DNA from: Rikenellaceae bacterium
GTDB taxonomy: Bacteria > Bacteroidota > Bacteroidia > Bacteroidales > Rikenellaceae
DNA length: 64,000 bases
Assembly: GCA_017936385.1 (NCBI GenBank)
Contig: JAGBFQ010000019.1
Location: forward strand, 37,970 to 101,969
Direction: 5' to 3'
The notes under the pieces were generated by a model. It did not search any database. It had not been told where the DNA came from and was given only the letters and a program-made list of their open reading frames with translations. This document shows, piece after piece, positions 9,111-18,131 of the stretch (positions are counted from its first letter, which is position 1; each line of letters starts with the position of its first letter). A program made the position numbers and the translations under genes.

Positions 9111-9725
9111 TTACAGTTGAATACCCGAGAAAATCATAAAGGCCATACCCAGCAGACCGGTGATAATAAAGGTGATACCGGGACCACGCAGGGCTTTGGG
9201 AACATTCGAATAGGTGATTTTCTCACGAATAGCGGCCATAATCACGATAGCCAGCCACCAACCGATACCCGAACCCAAACCGTAAACGGTTGCCAAACCT
9301 GCGTTAGCGAAGGCTTTTTGTTGCATGAACAGCGAGCCACCCATGATAGCGCAGTTTACGGCAATCAGCGGAAGGAAGATACCGAGTTGGTTGTAAAGAG
9401 AAGGTGAGAATTTCTCGACAACCATCTCAACCAATTGAACAAACGATGCAATAACGGCGATAAACACAATGAATGTCAAAAAGCTCAAATCAACATTGAC
9501 CAAGCTCTCCGAAATCCAGCTCAATGCGCCTTTCTTGAGAACATATTGTTCAATCAGATAGTTCAAGGGGACAGTAGCCGTCATAACGAAAGTTACGGCT
9601 ACACCAAGACCCATTGCTGTCTTTACGCTCTTCGACACGGCGATGTACGAACACATACCGAAGAAGAAGGCGAACACCATATTGTCGATAAAAATCGACT
9701 TAATAAATATGTTTAATGCTTCCAT
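9111..9725 (-). CDS. nqrE: Na+-translocating NADH:quinone reductase subunit E
   Basis: A 204-residue integral membrane protein with about six hydrophobic helices. It is homologous to NqrD and RnfA, with signature stretches such as FFGMCSYIAVSK near the N-terminus and NCAIMGGSLF in the middle, around the conserved Cys thought to bind the intramembrane iron centre shared with NqrD. It forms part of the sodium-translocating membrane core. It lies between nqrD (14-base gap) and nqrF. Length and order agree with the standard nqrABCDEF arrangement. Confidence 0.97.
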   Translation of the reverse strand: MEALNIFIKSIFIDNMVFAFFFGMCSYIAVSKSVKTAMGLGVAVTFVMTATVPLNYLIEQYVLKKGALSWISESLVNVDLSFLTFIVFIAVIASFVQLVEMVVEKFSPSLYNQLGIFLPLIAVNCAIMGGSLFMQQKAFANAGLATVYGLGSGIGWWLAIVIMAAIREKITYSNVPKALRGPGITFIITGLLGMAFMIFSGIQL

Positions 9726-9739
9726 AATCTATTCTCCTC

Positions 9740-10393
9740 CTATTTCTCTTGTAAGTCTTTGTTACGCGAACGTTGAATCCAGATGATGAAGCCCACCAGA
9801 ATCAAAGCCATCGGGGGGAACAGCATCAGACCATTGTTTACATAGCCGTGTTCGTAGCACCACTCAGGGATAACTTTGTAACCCCACAGGCAGCCCGAAC
9901 CAAACAACTCGCGAACGAAACCGATAATTACCAGAATCATACCATAGCCAAGACCGTTACCAATACCGTCCAACAACGAGGGCCAGGGTTTATTGGCCAA
10001 AGCGAACGCCTCGACACGACCCATGATGATACAGTTGGTAATAATCAGACCTACATAAACCGACAGCTGAACACTCACGTCATAAACGAAAGCCTTGAGG
10101 AATTGGTCTACGAGGATTACAAGGGTTGCAATCACCACCAGCTGTACGATGATACGGATACGAGCGGGGATGCTGTTACGCATCAACGACATAATCAAGT
10201 TAGAGAATGCGGTTACAACGGTCACCGACAGAGCCATTACCACTGCCGGTTTGAGTTGTACGGTCACAGCCAACGCCGAGCAAATACCCAAAATCTGAAC
10301 CAACACGGGGTTGTTCTTATTGAACGGGTTGGTCAGCGAAGCCATATTTTTAGCCGAGAACAACGGCTCTTTTTCTTCTTTATTCTTACTCAT
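9740..10393 (-). CDS. nqrD: Na+-translocating NADH:quinone reductase subunit D
   Basis: The ATG at 10393 (MSKNKEEKEPLFSAKN) is chosen; it overlaps the nqrC stop by eight bases. A longer frame would extend into nqrC without conserved sequence. The 217-residue protein has six predicted membrane helices and the NqrD/RnfE hallmark TNCIIMGRVEAFA, which holds the Cys contributing to the iron centre shared with NqrE. It is part of the sodium channel core. Its coupling to nqrC matters because nqrC is frameshifted here, so ribosomes finishing the second nqrC fragment could still feed nqrD translation. Confidence 0.95.
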   Translation of the reverse strand: MSKNKEEKEPLFSAKNMASLTNPFNKNNPVLVQILGICSALAVTVQLKPAVVMALSVTVVTAFSNLIMSLMRNSIPARIRIIVQLVVIATLVILVDQFLKAFVYDVSVQLSVYVGLIITNCIIMGRVEAFALANKPWPSLLDGIGNGLGYGMILVIIGFVRELFGSGCLWGYKVIPEWCYEHGYVNNGLMLFPPMALILVGFIIWIQRSRNKDLQEK

Positions 10394-11110
10394 TGCATTC
10401 GGTGTTTTCAGTGTTACATTCAGTTTCAACCTCCTCGGCGGGAGCTACTTTCGATTTGAAGAATGCGTCGTAGTACGACAAGCAGGTTTTGAGCATCGAT
10501 TGAACGCCTTGAACGGTTTTGGTTGCACCCGACAGAGCGTCGATTGCGTGAGCTGCACCCTCGGGGGCACCACCCTTAACAATCTCTATCGAAACCAAGT
10601 CACTACCCTCGTAGATGGTTTTACCTACGAACGAACCCTCAAATTTGTCGGTTTTGATTTCGGCACCAAGACCGGGGGTCTCTCCAGCGTGGTCGAGTAC
10701 GATACCTTTGATGGTGTTCATATCGCTATTCAGTGCGATATAACCCAAATGTCGTTCCACAGACCCTTACCCATCAGAGGAACCACAACCTCTCCGGTTT
10801 GTGCGTTCTCGAACACGGGGTAAGTGCCGGCAGCGAAAGCGTCGTTCAGACCGAACAGCATCTCCAATGCAGCATCGGCACTAACACTCTCGTTTACATT
10901 GCCTTCGGCATCAACTGCGTAGGCTTTGATTACTTGGTTGTAATCGCCATCCACGCCCATTGCCTCAAGGATGGCGTTTTGTTTCTCGCCCAAGATGTTG
11001 GCGTATTGAAGTGGTTGCAATTTCAGAGCGGTAACCGACAGAAGTACAGCCACCAGAACGACCATTACAACCGTATATATAATAATATAGGTATTACTGT
11101 TTTTATTCAT
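10386..11110 (-). pseudogene. nqrC: nqrC, split by a one-base frameshift (Na+-NQR subunit C)
   Basis: The first part (11110 to about 10745) encodes an N-terminal membrane helix and the NqrC domain up to GKGLWNDIW, then runs to a stop at about 10730. The rest continues in another frame as GYIALNSDMNTIKGI, with HAGETPGLG and DALSGATKT, whose Thr carries the covalent FMN in NqrC, and stops at 10386. The reverse strand reads TGG GTT at the join where TGG GGT TAT is expected: one G is missing from a G run (C run at 10744-10746). Restoring it gives 241 residues. A GTG at 10760 could start the second part alone. This is either a real mutation or a homopolymer sequencing error; the other five nqr genes are intact. 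Confidence 0.9.
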
Positions 11111-11125
11111 AGTTCGTTCCTCCTC

Positions 11126-12256
11126 TTATTTTGCAAGTTTCACACGTTTGTTACGACGGCGGATGTTGGCATCAACAACGTAGTGGTCGATGAGCGGAGC
11201 GATACCGTTCATAAACAGAATCGCCATCATCATACCCTCGGGGTAACCGGGGTTAACCAGACGGATGAGGACTGCCAGAACACCAATCATAAAACCGTAA
11301 ATCCATTTACCGGTATTGGTTTGAGCGGCGGTAACGGGGTCGGTTGCCATAAACACGGCTCCGAAAGCAAAACCACCATAGATGAGGTGTTGCCAAGCGG
11401 GAACCTGCATATAAGCATTAGCACCAATCGCGTTGAATACCAGACCCATAGCCAAACCACCAGCGAATACGCTCAACATAATGCGCCAGCTGGCAACGCC
11501 GGTTGCGATGAGCAACAATGCGCCCAACAGGATTGCGATAGTCGAGGTCTCACCGATACAGCCGGGGATAGTACCAATCAGTGCATCACATACCGAGTAT
11601 TGGGTTGCGCCGGTGTCTGCCCATTGCGACAGAGCGGTTGCGCCCGAGTGTCCGTCAACGTTGTCGGCAAACCACACGTTCTCGCCCGAAATCGAAGCGG
11701 TGTACGAGAAGAAGATGAATGCACGAGCAACCAGCGCGGGGTTGAAGATATTCATACCCGTACCACCGAACACCTCTTTACAAACAACTACCGAGAATGC
11801 GGTTGCCAGAGCTACCATCCACAGAGGTGTGCCCACGGGAACAATCATCGGAATCAGCATACCGGTCACAAGGAAACCCTCGTTAACCTCCTCTTTACGG
11901 ATTTGCGACGATGCAAACTCAATCGAAAGACCTACCACATACGATACGATGATGATGGGCAGAACTTTCAGGAAGCCGTACCAGAAGTTTTGGAGAATGG
12001 TGTACTCGGGACCGTCAACACGTTGGTAACCAACGTTGAACATACCGAAAATCAGGGCGGGCATCAATGCCAGCACCATAATAATCATCACACGTTTGAG
12101 GTCGTTGCAGTCGCGCACGTGCGAGCCTTTCGAAGTGCGGGTGTTGGGCACATACAAGAAGGTTTCGAATGCGTCAAAAGTCGAGTGGAGAGCTGCGAAT
12201 TTACCGCCCTCTTCAAACGCGGGTTTAATCTTGTCTACGTATTTTCTCAAATCCAT
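11126..12256 (-). CDS. nqrB: Na+-translocating NADH:quinone reductase subunit B
   Basis: The 376-residue polytopic membrane protein (about ten helices) carries the flavinylation motif HSGAT with Thr207, the predicted covalent FMN site equivalent to Thr236 in Vibrio NqrB. It also has the conserved EVFGGTGMNIFNPALVARAF stretch. It holds riboflavin and FMN cofactors and, with NqrA, is near the quinone site. It starts one base after nqrA ends and precedes nqrC by 15 bases. Covalent FMN needs the ApbE flavin transferase, which is not in this window. Confidence 0.96.
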   Translation of the reverse strand: MDLRKYVDKIKPAFEEGGKFAALHSTFDAFETFLYVPNTRTSKGSHVRDCNDLKRVMIIMVLALMPALIFGMFNVGYQRVDGPEYTILQNFWYGFLKVLPIIIVSYVVGLSIEFASSQIRKEEVNEGFLVTGMLIPMIVPVGTPLWMVALATAFSVVVCKEVFGGTGMNIFNPALVARAFIFFSYTASISGENVWFADNVDGHSGATALSQWADTGATQYSVCDALIGTIPGCIGETSTIAILLGALLLIATGVASWRIMLSVFAGGLAMGLVFNAIGANAYMQVPAWQHLIYGGFAFGAVFMATDPVTAAQTNTGKWIYGFMIGVLAVLIRLVNPGYPEGMMMAILFMNGIAPLIDHYVVDANIRRRNKRVKLAK

Positions 12257-12257
12257 C

Positions 12258-13598
12258 TTAGTTCTCTTTTATCATAAGGTTAATACCGCGGCGAACAATC
12301 TCCTGCATTTCGCTCTTCGACGGGTCGACGAATTCGCAAAGTGCAAGGTCCTCTTCGACAACTTCGTAAATACCGAGATTCTCCATCTTGTCGATATCCT
12401 CGGCAAGGATGGCTTTGAGAAGGTACAACGGATAGATATCCATGGGGAGGTATTGCTCATACAGGCCCGTTACTACAAAGGCACGAGGACCACCATTGAG
12501 GTGAGTATCGAGGTTGTAGCGTTTCTTGGGGCAGAGCCACGAGAAGTACGATTTCGAAACCGAGAAACGTTTGCTGCGAACGGGTTTTGCCCAGCCCAGC
12601 ATCTCATACTCGCTATTATCCGAAATCATGGTGATTTGGTTGTTGTAGAAACCTACATAACCATCATAAGCAACGGTTTTACCGGTCAGCACGTTACCAT
12701 TGATGATACGTACCTCGGCTTTCTGAGCTCCTACAACATCGGCTACGGGAGCACCTGCAATTACTTGAACGTAACGAGGTTTCTCTGCCTCACCACCGGT
12801 CAGAGCCACGATTTTGGTCATATCAACCTTACCGGTATTAAACAGACGACCGATGATAGCCAGGTCTTGAACGCCCACGGTCCAAACCATTTCGCCTTTG
12901 GAGATGGGGTCGATGTGGTGAATTTGAACACCTACGTTACCTGCGGGGTGCGGGCCTTGGAAGAGGTGTTTCTCGGCATTCTCCACTTTGTTCAGTTCGC
13001 CAAGAGCCTCAGCGTTAAGCGACAAGTGAACCTTACCTGCGGTCAGTTTTGCCATCACGTCCATACCTTTACGCAGGTTGTCGAGTTGGTCTTTGAGAAC
13101 GAAGTTCATATCGGGAGCCAGCGGTGCGCTGTCGAAGCCCGACACAAAGATTGCCTTAGGAGTATCGGCGGGGTCGGCGATAATTCCGTAGGGGCGTTGA
13201 ATAATCATCGGCCACAAACCTGCGCTGAGCAGTACGGATTTGACATCCTCCGACGAGCACTTTTCGAGAGGTTTAATCTCGAAGTTCTCATACTCCTGAA
13301 CTGCATCGGCCTTAACCACAACGCTCAGCACTTTGCGCTTCTCGCCACGGTTGATTGCCGACACCTCGCCGCTAACGGGCGACGAGAACAGAACCTCCTG
13401 TTTGTACTTGTTAAAGAACAACGGAGTTCCGGCTTTGACCTTATCGCCCACTTTGACGAGCAACTTGGGAGTTACTCCTTCAAAGTCGGTGGGGTAAACC
13501 GCGTAGTACTCCGACATAGCGAGTGTGTCGAGAGTTTTTTCGGCTTCTCCAACCAAGCGAAGGTCCAAACCTTTTTTCAGTTTAATGATTTTCGACAT
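12258..13598 (-). CDS. nqrA: Na+-translocating NADH:quinone reductase subunit A
   Basis: The 446-residue peripheral subunit begins MSKIIKLKKGLDLRLVGEAE, like other Bacteroidetes NqrA proteins, and contains the barrel-sandwich region around TPKLLVKVGDKVKAGTPLF. It takes part in quinone binding on the cytoplasmic side and has no membrane helices. It is the first gene of the operon. The upstream 280 bases hold an ATTCGCCGCGAAT palindrome at 13660-13672 but no clear TAnnTTTG box, so the promoter could not be placed. Confidence 0.96.
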   Translation of the reverse strand: MSKIIKLKKGLDLRLVGEAEKTLDTLAMSEYYAVYPTDFEGVTPKLLVKVGDKVKAGTPLFFNKYKQEVLFSSPVSGEVSAINRGEKRKVLSVVVKADAVQEYENFEIKPLEKCSSEDVKSVLLSAGLWPMIIQRPYGIIADPADTPKAIFVSGFDSAPLAPDMNFVLKDQLDNLRKGMDVMAKLTAGKVHLSLNAEALGELNKVENAEKHLFQGPHPAGNVGVQIHHIDPISKGEMVWTVGVQDLAIIGRLFNTGKVDMTKIVALTGGEAEKPRYVQVIAGAPVADVVGAQKAEVRIINGNVLTGKTVAYDGYVGFYNNQITMISDNSEYEMLGWAKPVRSKRFSVSKSYFSWLCPKKRYNLDTHLNGGPRAFVVTGLYEQYLPMDIYPLYLLKAILAEDIDKMENLGIYEVVEEDLALCEFVDPSKSEMQEIVRRGINLMIKEN

Positions 13599-13659
13599 AA
13601 TTAGTTTAATCTATGAATAATAATTGAATCGATTGTTCAGTTATAATATAAATAGGTAT

Positions 13660-13672
13660 ATTCGCCGCGAAT
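13660..13672. promoter_or_regulatory. 13-base palindrome upstream of the nqr operon
   Basis: ATTCGCCGCGAAT is a perfect inverted repeat around a central base, 62 bases before the nqrA start, in AT-rich DNA. An operator is possible but unproven. Confidence 0.3.
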
Positions 13673-13820
13673 TTACACATTTTTTTTGAGATTCTATCTC
13701 ACTGCGTTATTTAATTAACACCCCGAACGCATTTTTTTGAGCATTTTAACCATTTTCGGAAAACCGTCTACCCTTTTTTCAGCACAGGGTCACACCCACG
13801 CACCGTCATACAAAATGCAT

Positions 13821-13853
13821 GAGAGCCATCCGACAACGTATCGGACAGCTCCC
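13821..13853 (-). terminator. Probable terminator of prs
   Basis: An imperfect stem (GAGAGCCATCCGA / TCGGACAGCTCCC) lies just past the prs stop. On the minus strand it is followed by ATGCATTTTG. The stem is interrupted and the T-run is weak. Confidence 0.5.
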
Positions 13854-13879
13854 ATTTGATTAAACTATTTGCTCTACTA

Positions 13880-14821
13880 TTAGAAGATGAAACGCGACGA
13901 AATCTCCTTATAGTCATACACACGTTGCATCACGTCGGCGAAAATATCGGCAACGCTCAACACGGTGAATTTGTGAGTATCGGCGGTAGTGCTCAACGGA
14001 ATGGTGTCGGTCACAATCACCTCTTGCAGTTTACTTGCATTGATTCGGTCGTAAGCAGGTCCCGACAGCAGTGCGTGAGTAGCCACGGCACGAACACTTG
14101 CAGCACCCTTATCCATCAGCATATCGGCAGCCATGGTGATGGTACCTGCTGTGTCAATCATATCGTCGATAATAATCACGTTGCGACCCTCAACATCACC
14201 AATGGCGGTCATCTTGCCAACCACGTTAGCTTTCTCACGTTGTTTATGACTGATAATCATCGGGGTACAGAGGTATTTCGAGTATGCGCTGGCACGTTTT
14301 GCGCCACCCATATCGGGCGATGCAACCGACAGATTTTCGATACCCAACGAGTTGATATAAGGAACGAAAATACCGCTTGCATAGAGGTGGTCTACGGGGA
14401 TATCAAAGAAACCTTGAATTTGGTCTGCGTGCAGGTCCATGGTCATGATACGGTCGGCACCTGCGGCAACCAACATATTGGCAACCAGCTTTGCACCAAT
14501 TGGAACACGCGGACGGTCTTTGCGGTCTTGACGAGCCCAGCCGAAGTAGGGCAACACTGCAATCACACGGTGAGCCGAAGCGCGGTGAGCCGCATCAATC
14601 ATCATCAGCAGTTCCATCAAGTTATCCGTGGGCGGGAACGTCGATTGAACGATAAACACGGTGCAACCGCGAATACTCTCGGTATAAGCAGGTTGGAACT
14701 CGCCGTCGCTAAAGCGCAACATGTCCGAGTGACCAAGCTCAATGCCGTAACTTTGGGCAATCTTTTCGGCCAAAGGTCGTGAGCCGGTACAAGCAAAAAT
14801 TTTCAATTTGTGGGTTCCCAT
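13880..14821 (-). CDS. prs: Ribose-phosphate pyrophosphokinase
   Basis: The 313-residue enzyme makes PRPP from ribose-5-phosphate and ATP for purine, pyrimidine, His and Trp synthesis. The ATP-binding flexible loop (WARQDRKDRPRVPI), the metal-binding MTMDLHADQIQGFF motif and the PRPP-binding loop VIIIDDMIDTAGT are intact. The length is typical of class I enzymes. It follows engB by 32 bases on the same strand and may be co-transcribed with it, though a separate promoter cannot be excluded. Confidence 0.97.
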   Translation of the reverse strand: MGTHKLKIFACTGSRPLAEKIAQSYGIELGHSDMLRFSDGEFQPAYTESIRGCTVFIVQSTFPPTDNLMELLMMIDAAHRASAHRVIAVLPYFGWARQDRKDRPRVPIGAKLVANMLVAAGADRIMTMDLHADQIQGFFDIPVDHLYASGIFVPYINSLGIENLSVASPDMGGAKRASAYSKYLCTPMIISHKQREKANVVGKMTAIGDVEGRNVIIIDDMIDTAGTITMAADMLMDKGAASVRAVATHALLSGPAYDRINASKLQEVIVTDTIPLSTTADTHKFTVLSVADIFADVMQRVYDYKEISSRFIF

Positions 14822-14853
14822 AGTATAAACAGTAATATGTTTAGATTAATATT

Positions 14854-15450
14854 TTAGTTTGTTTGATTCTGACATTGTTCGATAAAATCGAGCACCTCCT
14901 GACATCCTGCGCCCGACTCGGACGAGGTGGCAAACATCGGTGGCAACTCCTCCCAACTCTCCAACAAACGGCGTTTGTAGGCAGCCACGTTCGATGCCAA
15001 CTTATTGACACCCATCTTATCTGTTTTGGTAAAAATGATTCCGAAAGGTATTCCCTCAACGCCCAGCATCTCCATAAATTCGAGGTCAATGCGTTGCGGC
15101 TCCAAGCGCGAATCCACCAACACAAACAAGAAGTACATCTTTTCGCACCCCTTCACATAGTCGACAATAATTTGGGCGAATTGCTCCTTAACGCTCTTCG
15201 AAGTACGTGCATAGCCATAGCCCGGCAGGTCGACCAGATACCATGATTTATTGATAAGGAAGTGGTTGATGAGTCGTGTTTTGCCCGGTGTGCCCGACAC
15301 CTTGGCTAATTTACGTCCCGTCAATCTATTGATTAACGACGATTTACCCACATTGCTTCGGCCAATAAAAGCATAATCTCGCAGTCCGTCTTTGGGGACT
15401 TGCGAGAGCTTTTGGCTACTGCAACGGAACTCTGCCGAGGTAATAATCAT
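14854..15450 (-). CDS. engB: Ribosome biogenesis GTP-binding protein EngB/YsxC
   Basis: The 198-residue GTPase has all G motifs: GRSNVGKSSLINRLTG (P-loop), GTPGKTR (switch I), DLPGYGYA (switch II) and TKTDK (base recognition). YihA/YsxC/EngB proteins act in large-subunit assembly in the cytosol and are usually about 195-205 residues. A -7 box (15478-15485) lies 28 bases upstream, after the purB terminator, so the engB-prs unit has its own promoter. Confidence 0.96.
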   Translation of the reverse strand: MIITSAEFRCSSQKLSQVPKDGLRDYAFIGRSNVGKSSLINRLTGRKLAKVSGTPGKTRLINHFLINKSWYLVDLPGYGYARTSKSVKEQFAQIIVDYVKGCEKMYFLFVLVDSRLEPQRIDLEFMEMLGVEGIPFGIIFTKTDKMGVNKLASNVAAYKRRLLESWEELPPMFATSSESGAGCQEVLDFIEQCQNQTN

Positions 15451-15477
15451 CGTGCGCGGTGTTTGTGTTTGTTATTG

Positions 15478-15485
15478 CAAAGATA
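15478..15485 (-). promoter_or_regulatory. -7 promoter box for engB
   Basis: The reverse strand reads TATCTTTG (TAnnTTTG), 28 bases before the engB ATG and just downstream of the purB terminator. Confidence 0.6.
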
Positions 15486-15505
15486 AGACTTATTTTAAAA
15501 TAAAG

Positions 15506-15544
15506 AGAGTGTCCGACCGTTTTTTTCACACTTTCGGACACTCT
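15506..15544 (-). terminator. Terminator of purB
   Basis: An 11-base perfect inverted repeat AGAGTGTCCGA / TCGGACACTCT lies between the purB stop and engB. It is followed on the minus strand by CTTTATTTTAAAATAAG. Confidence 0.8.
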
Positions 15545-15567
15545 CGTGACAAATTAAGGTATTGCGA

Positions 15568-16923
15568 CTACAAATTTTTGATACCCGTATAGCTCTTAGG
15601 CGACAAGGCACGCAATTCGGCCTTCACACTTTCGCTCACCTCAAGACCCTCGATAAACTCTTTGATAGCCTCCTCGGTGATGTGGTTATTGGTGCGGGTC
15701 AGAGCCTTCAATGCCTCATAGGGCGAAGGATAGCACTCACGGCGAAGGATGGTTTGGACACCTTCGGCCACCACGGCCCAGTTGTTGTCCAAGTCACGTT
15801 CCACCGCCTCGACGTTGAGCAGCAGTTTACCAAGTCCCTTCTTAATCGAGCGCAGTGCAATAGCGGTGTGGGCATAAGGAACACCCACGTTACGCAACAC
15901 GGTCGAGTCGGTAAGGTCACGTTGCAGACGCGAAACGGGAAGTTTGGCAGCCAAGTGTTCGAAGATTGCGTTAGCGATACCCAAGTTACCCTCGGCATTC
16001 TCAAAGTCAATGGGATTCACCTTATGGGGCATAGCCGACGAACCGACCTCACCCTCTTTAATACGTTGTTTGAAGTACTCCATCGACACGTAAGTCCAGA
16101 TGTCGCGGCACAAGTCAATGAGGATGGTATTGATACGTTTGGTTGCATCGAAGATTGCCGCCAATCCGTCATAGTGTTCGATTTGGGTGGTGTATTGCGA
16201 ACGTTTAAGGCCCAAAGTTTCACCCACAAACTTATTGGCAAACTCAACCCAATTAATCTCGGGATAAGCCACGCTGTGAGCATTGAAGTTACCGGTTGCA
16301 CCGCCAAACTTGGCTGGTACGGGCACAGCACGCAGTGTAGCGAGTTGAGTCTCGAGACGCTCAACAAACACCATCACCTCCTTACCCAAGCGAGTGGGCG
16401 AAGCGGGTTGTCCGTGCGTACGAGCCAACATCGAGATGTCGCTCCACTCCTCGGCAAGGCCACGCAGAGTAGCTACCAACTCCTCTATCGAGGGGTAGAA
16501 CACCTCATCCAGCGCCATGCGAATCGAGTAAGGGATTGCTGTATTGTTGATATCCTGCGAAGTCAGGCCAAAGTGAACAAACTCCTTAACGTCACTCAAG
16601 CCAAGTCCGTCGAGTTTCTCTTTAATAAGGTACTCCACCGCTTTCACGTCGTGATTGGTGCGGCTTTCGATTTGTTTGACGCGCAGAGCATCCTCAACGG
16701 TGAAATTGCGATACAGGCCGCGCAGAGCCTCATAATTTTTCTCATCGGCTGCCGACGCGAGTTGCGGCAGGGGCAGTTTGCACAGAGCGATGAAATACTC
16801 AACCTCCACCAGGATACGATAGCGAATCAGTGCGAATTCCGAGTAGTAGTTGTCCAACGGCTCCGAGCCACTGCGGTAACGTCCGTCAACGGGCGATATT
16901 GCTGTAATCTGTGTAAGTTCCAT
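15568..16923 (-). CDS. purB: Adenylosuccinate lyase
   Basis: The 451-residue protein belongs to the fumarase/aspartase superfamily, with the signature GSSAMPHKVNPIDFENAE, the TSQDINNTA active-site segment and ARTHGQPASPT containing the catalytic His. It cleaves SAICAR and adenylosuccinate, releasing fumarate, at two steps of purine synthesis (cytosol). Length is typical of the proteobacterial/Bacteroidetes form. It is monocistronic, with a promoter box at 16949-16956 and a strong terminator at 15506-15544. Confidence 0.97.
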   Translation of the reverse strand: MELTQITAISPVDGRYRSGSEPLDNYYSEFALIRYRILVEVEYFIALCKLPLPQLASAADEKNYEALRGLYRNFTVEDALRVKQIESRTNHDVKAVEYLIKEKLDGLGLSDVKEFVHFGLTSQDINNTAIPYSIRMALDEVFYPSIEELVATLRGLAEEWSDISMLARTHGQPASPTRLGKEVMVFVERLETQLATLRAVPVPAKFGGATGNFNAHSVAYPEINWVEFANKFVGETLGLKRSQYTTQIEHYDGLAAIFDATKRINTILIDLCRDIWTYVSMEYFKQRIKEGEVGSSAMPHKVNPIDFENAEGNLGIANAIFEHLAAKLPVSRLQRDLTDSTVLRNVGVPYAHTAIALRSIKKGLGKLLLNVEAVERDLDNNWAVVAEGVQTILRRECYPSPYEALKALTRTNNHITEEAIKEFIEGLEVSESVKAELRALSPKSYTGIKNL

Positions 16924-16948
16924 GATATAAAAATGCTTTTAATGAGCG

Positions 16949-16956
16949 CAAATGTA
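16949..16956 (-). promoter_or_regulatory. -7 promoter box for purB
   Basis: The reverse strand reads TACATTTG (TAnnTTTG), 25 bases upstream of the purB ATG. Confidence 0.6.
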
Positions 16957-17004
16957 CAAAAAACAATCCGTATTCACAACGCCACAGGGAATGTTAAGCA
17001 ATAT

Positions 17005-17038
17005 TTTGCCGAGATTCTCGTTTTTTTTGATAACTTTG
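17005..17038 (+). promoter_or_regulatory. Promoter of the Ca/Na antiporter gene
   Basis: TTTG at 17005-17008 and TAACTTTG at 17031-17038 are separated by 22 bases, close to the Bacteroidetes -33/-7 layout. The predicted 5' leader is about 60 bases. Confidence 0.55.
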
Positions 17039-17102
17039 CCTGCTCAAACAATCGACTAACAAATAATTTTAATCTGAACCAAACTAAACTGTAAAGCAAA
17101 CA

Positions 17103-18068
17103 ATGAGTATTTACGTACTTCTAAGCATTGTAGGACTCGTGCTAATTCTGCTCGGAGCAAACTATCTGACAGACGGAGCCGTAGCCCTCGCACAAAAACT
17201 TAAAGTTCCCGAAATCGTGATTGGCCTTACGATTGTGGCCATCGGCACCTCAATGCCCGAATTGGTTGTCAGTGTCATCTCGTCTATCAACGGGCAATAC
17301 GACCTGTCGGTGGGAAATGTCGTTGGCTCTAATCTTTTCAATGTATTTGTAATTCTCGGAATCGTAGCTATGCTTAAGCCCGTAGCACTGACCAAAGGCA
17401 ACATTATGCGCGACCTGCCGATGTGCCTGCTGTCGTCAGTTGTATTATGGGCGGCCTGCTCGACCAACGTTTTGGACGGCACTGACATCAACATCGTCAG
17501 CCGCTCGAATGGTGTGATAATGTTGGCACTATTCGTGGGATTCATCTATATGACCATCACCGCCAGTCGTAGCGAGTTTGTACCTGCCGAAAAGGAGGAG
17601 CAGGAGTCGAGTAAGCCTCTACCCTTGTGGTTGGCACTGATTATGATTGTAGGTGGTCTGGGTGGTCTGATTTATGGTGGCGAGCTGTTTATCGACAACA
17701 TCACCGGGATTGCCCGCGCACTCAACGTCAGCGAAAGCGTGATTTCGATTACCATCGTAGCCGCCGGCACCTCGATGCCCGAACTTGCGACTTCGGTTGT
17801 GGCTATGATTAAAGGTCGCAAAGGTATCGCTCTGGGTAACGTGGTGGGTAGTAACATCTCCAACGTATTCCTTGTATTGGGCGCAAGTTCGATTATCCAC
17901 CCGCTGACTTTGACAGGCATTAATCAAATCGACTTGATGATGGTTCTATTGAGTAGTATTTTGATGTTGCTGTCGGCGTGGACCTTCGGCCGCAAACGTA
18001 TCGACCGCGTGGAAGGTGCATTCTTTGTTGCCTGCTACATCGCCTACATGATTTGGCTGTTGCAATAA
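17103..18068 (+). CDS. Calcium/sodium antiporter (CaCA family, YrbG-like)
   Basis: The 321-residue inner-membrane protein has about ten helices in two inverted halves. Each half carries the alpha-repeat signature: TIVAIGTSMPELVVS in the first and TIVAAGTSMPELATS in the second, with GNVVGSNLFN and GNVVGSNISN following. These acidic residues coordinate the exchanged cations in CaCA exchangers. The family exports Ca2+ in exchange for Na+ or K+; the exact ions here are inferred. An Nqr-generated sodium gradient could power it, but there is no operon link. Length is typical (about 315-325). Confidence 0.92.
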   Translation: MSIYVLLSIVGLVLILLGANYLTDGAVALAQKLKVPEIVIGLTIVAIGTSMPELVVSVISSINGQYDLSVGNVVGSNLFNVFVILGIVAMLKPVALTKGNIMRDLPMCLLSSVVLWAACSTNVLDGTDINIVSRSNGVIMLALFVGFIYMTITASRSEFVPAEKEEQESSKPLPLWLALIMIVGGLGGLIYGGELFIDNITGIARALNVSESVISITIVAAGTSMPELATSVVAMIKGRKGIALGNVVGSNISNVFLVLGASSIIHPLTLTGINQIDLMMVLLSSILMLLSAWTFGRKRIDRVEGAFFVACYIAYMIWLLQ

Positions 18069-18131
18069 AAAAAGCCGAGAGCGAGTGTCGGCAACCAACC
18101 GATAAAGCAAACAGAAAATATAACAAAAGAA

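Noticed and set aside
10730..10760. Programmed -1 frameshifting as an explanation for split nqrC
   Set aside because: The in-frame bases GAC ATT TGG GTT do not form an X XXY YYZ slippery heptamer and no strong downstream pseudoknot was seen.
13700..13730. Rex operator upstream of nqrA
   Set aside because: Only one half-site (TTAACAC) is good; the other half matches about four of seven bases, too weak to list as a site.
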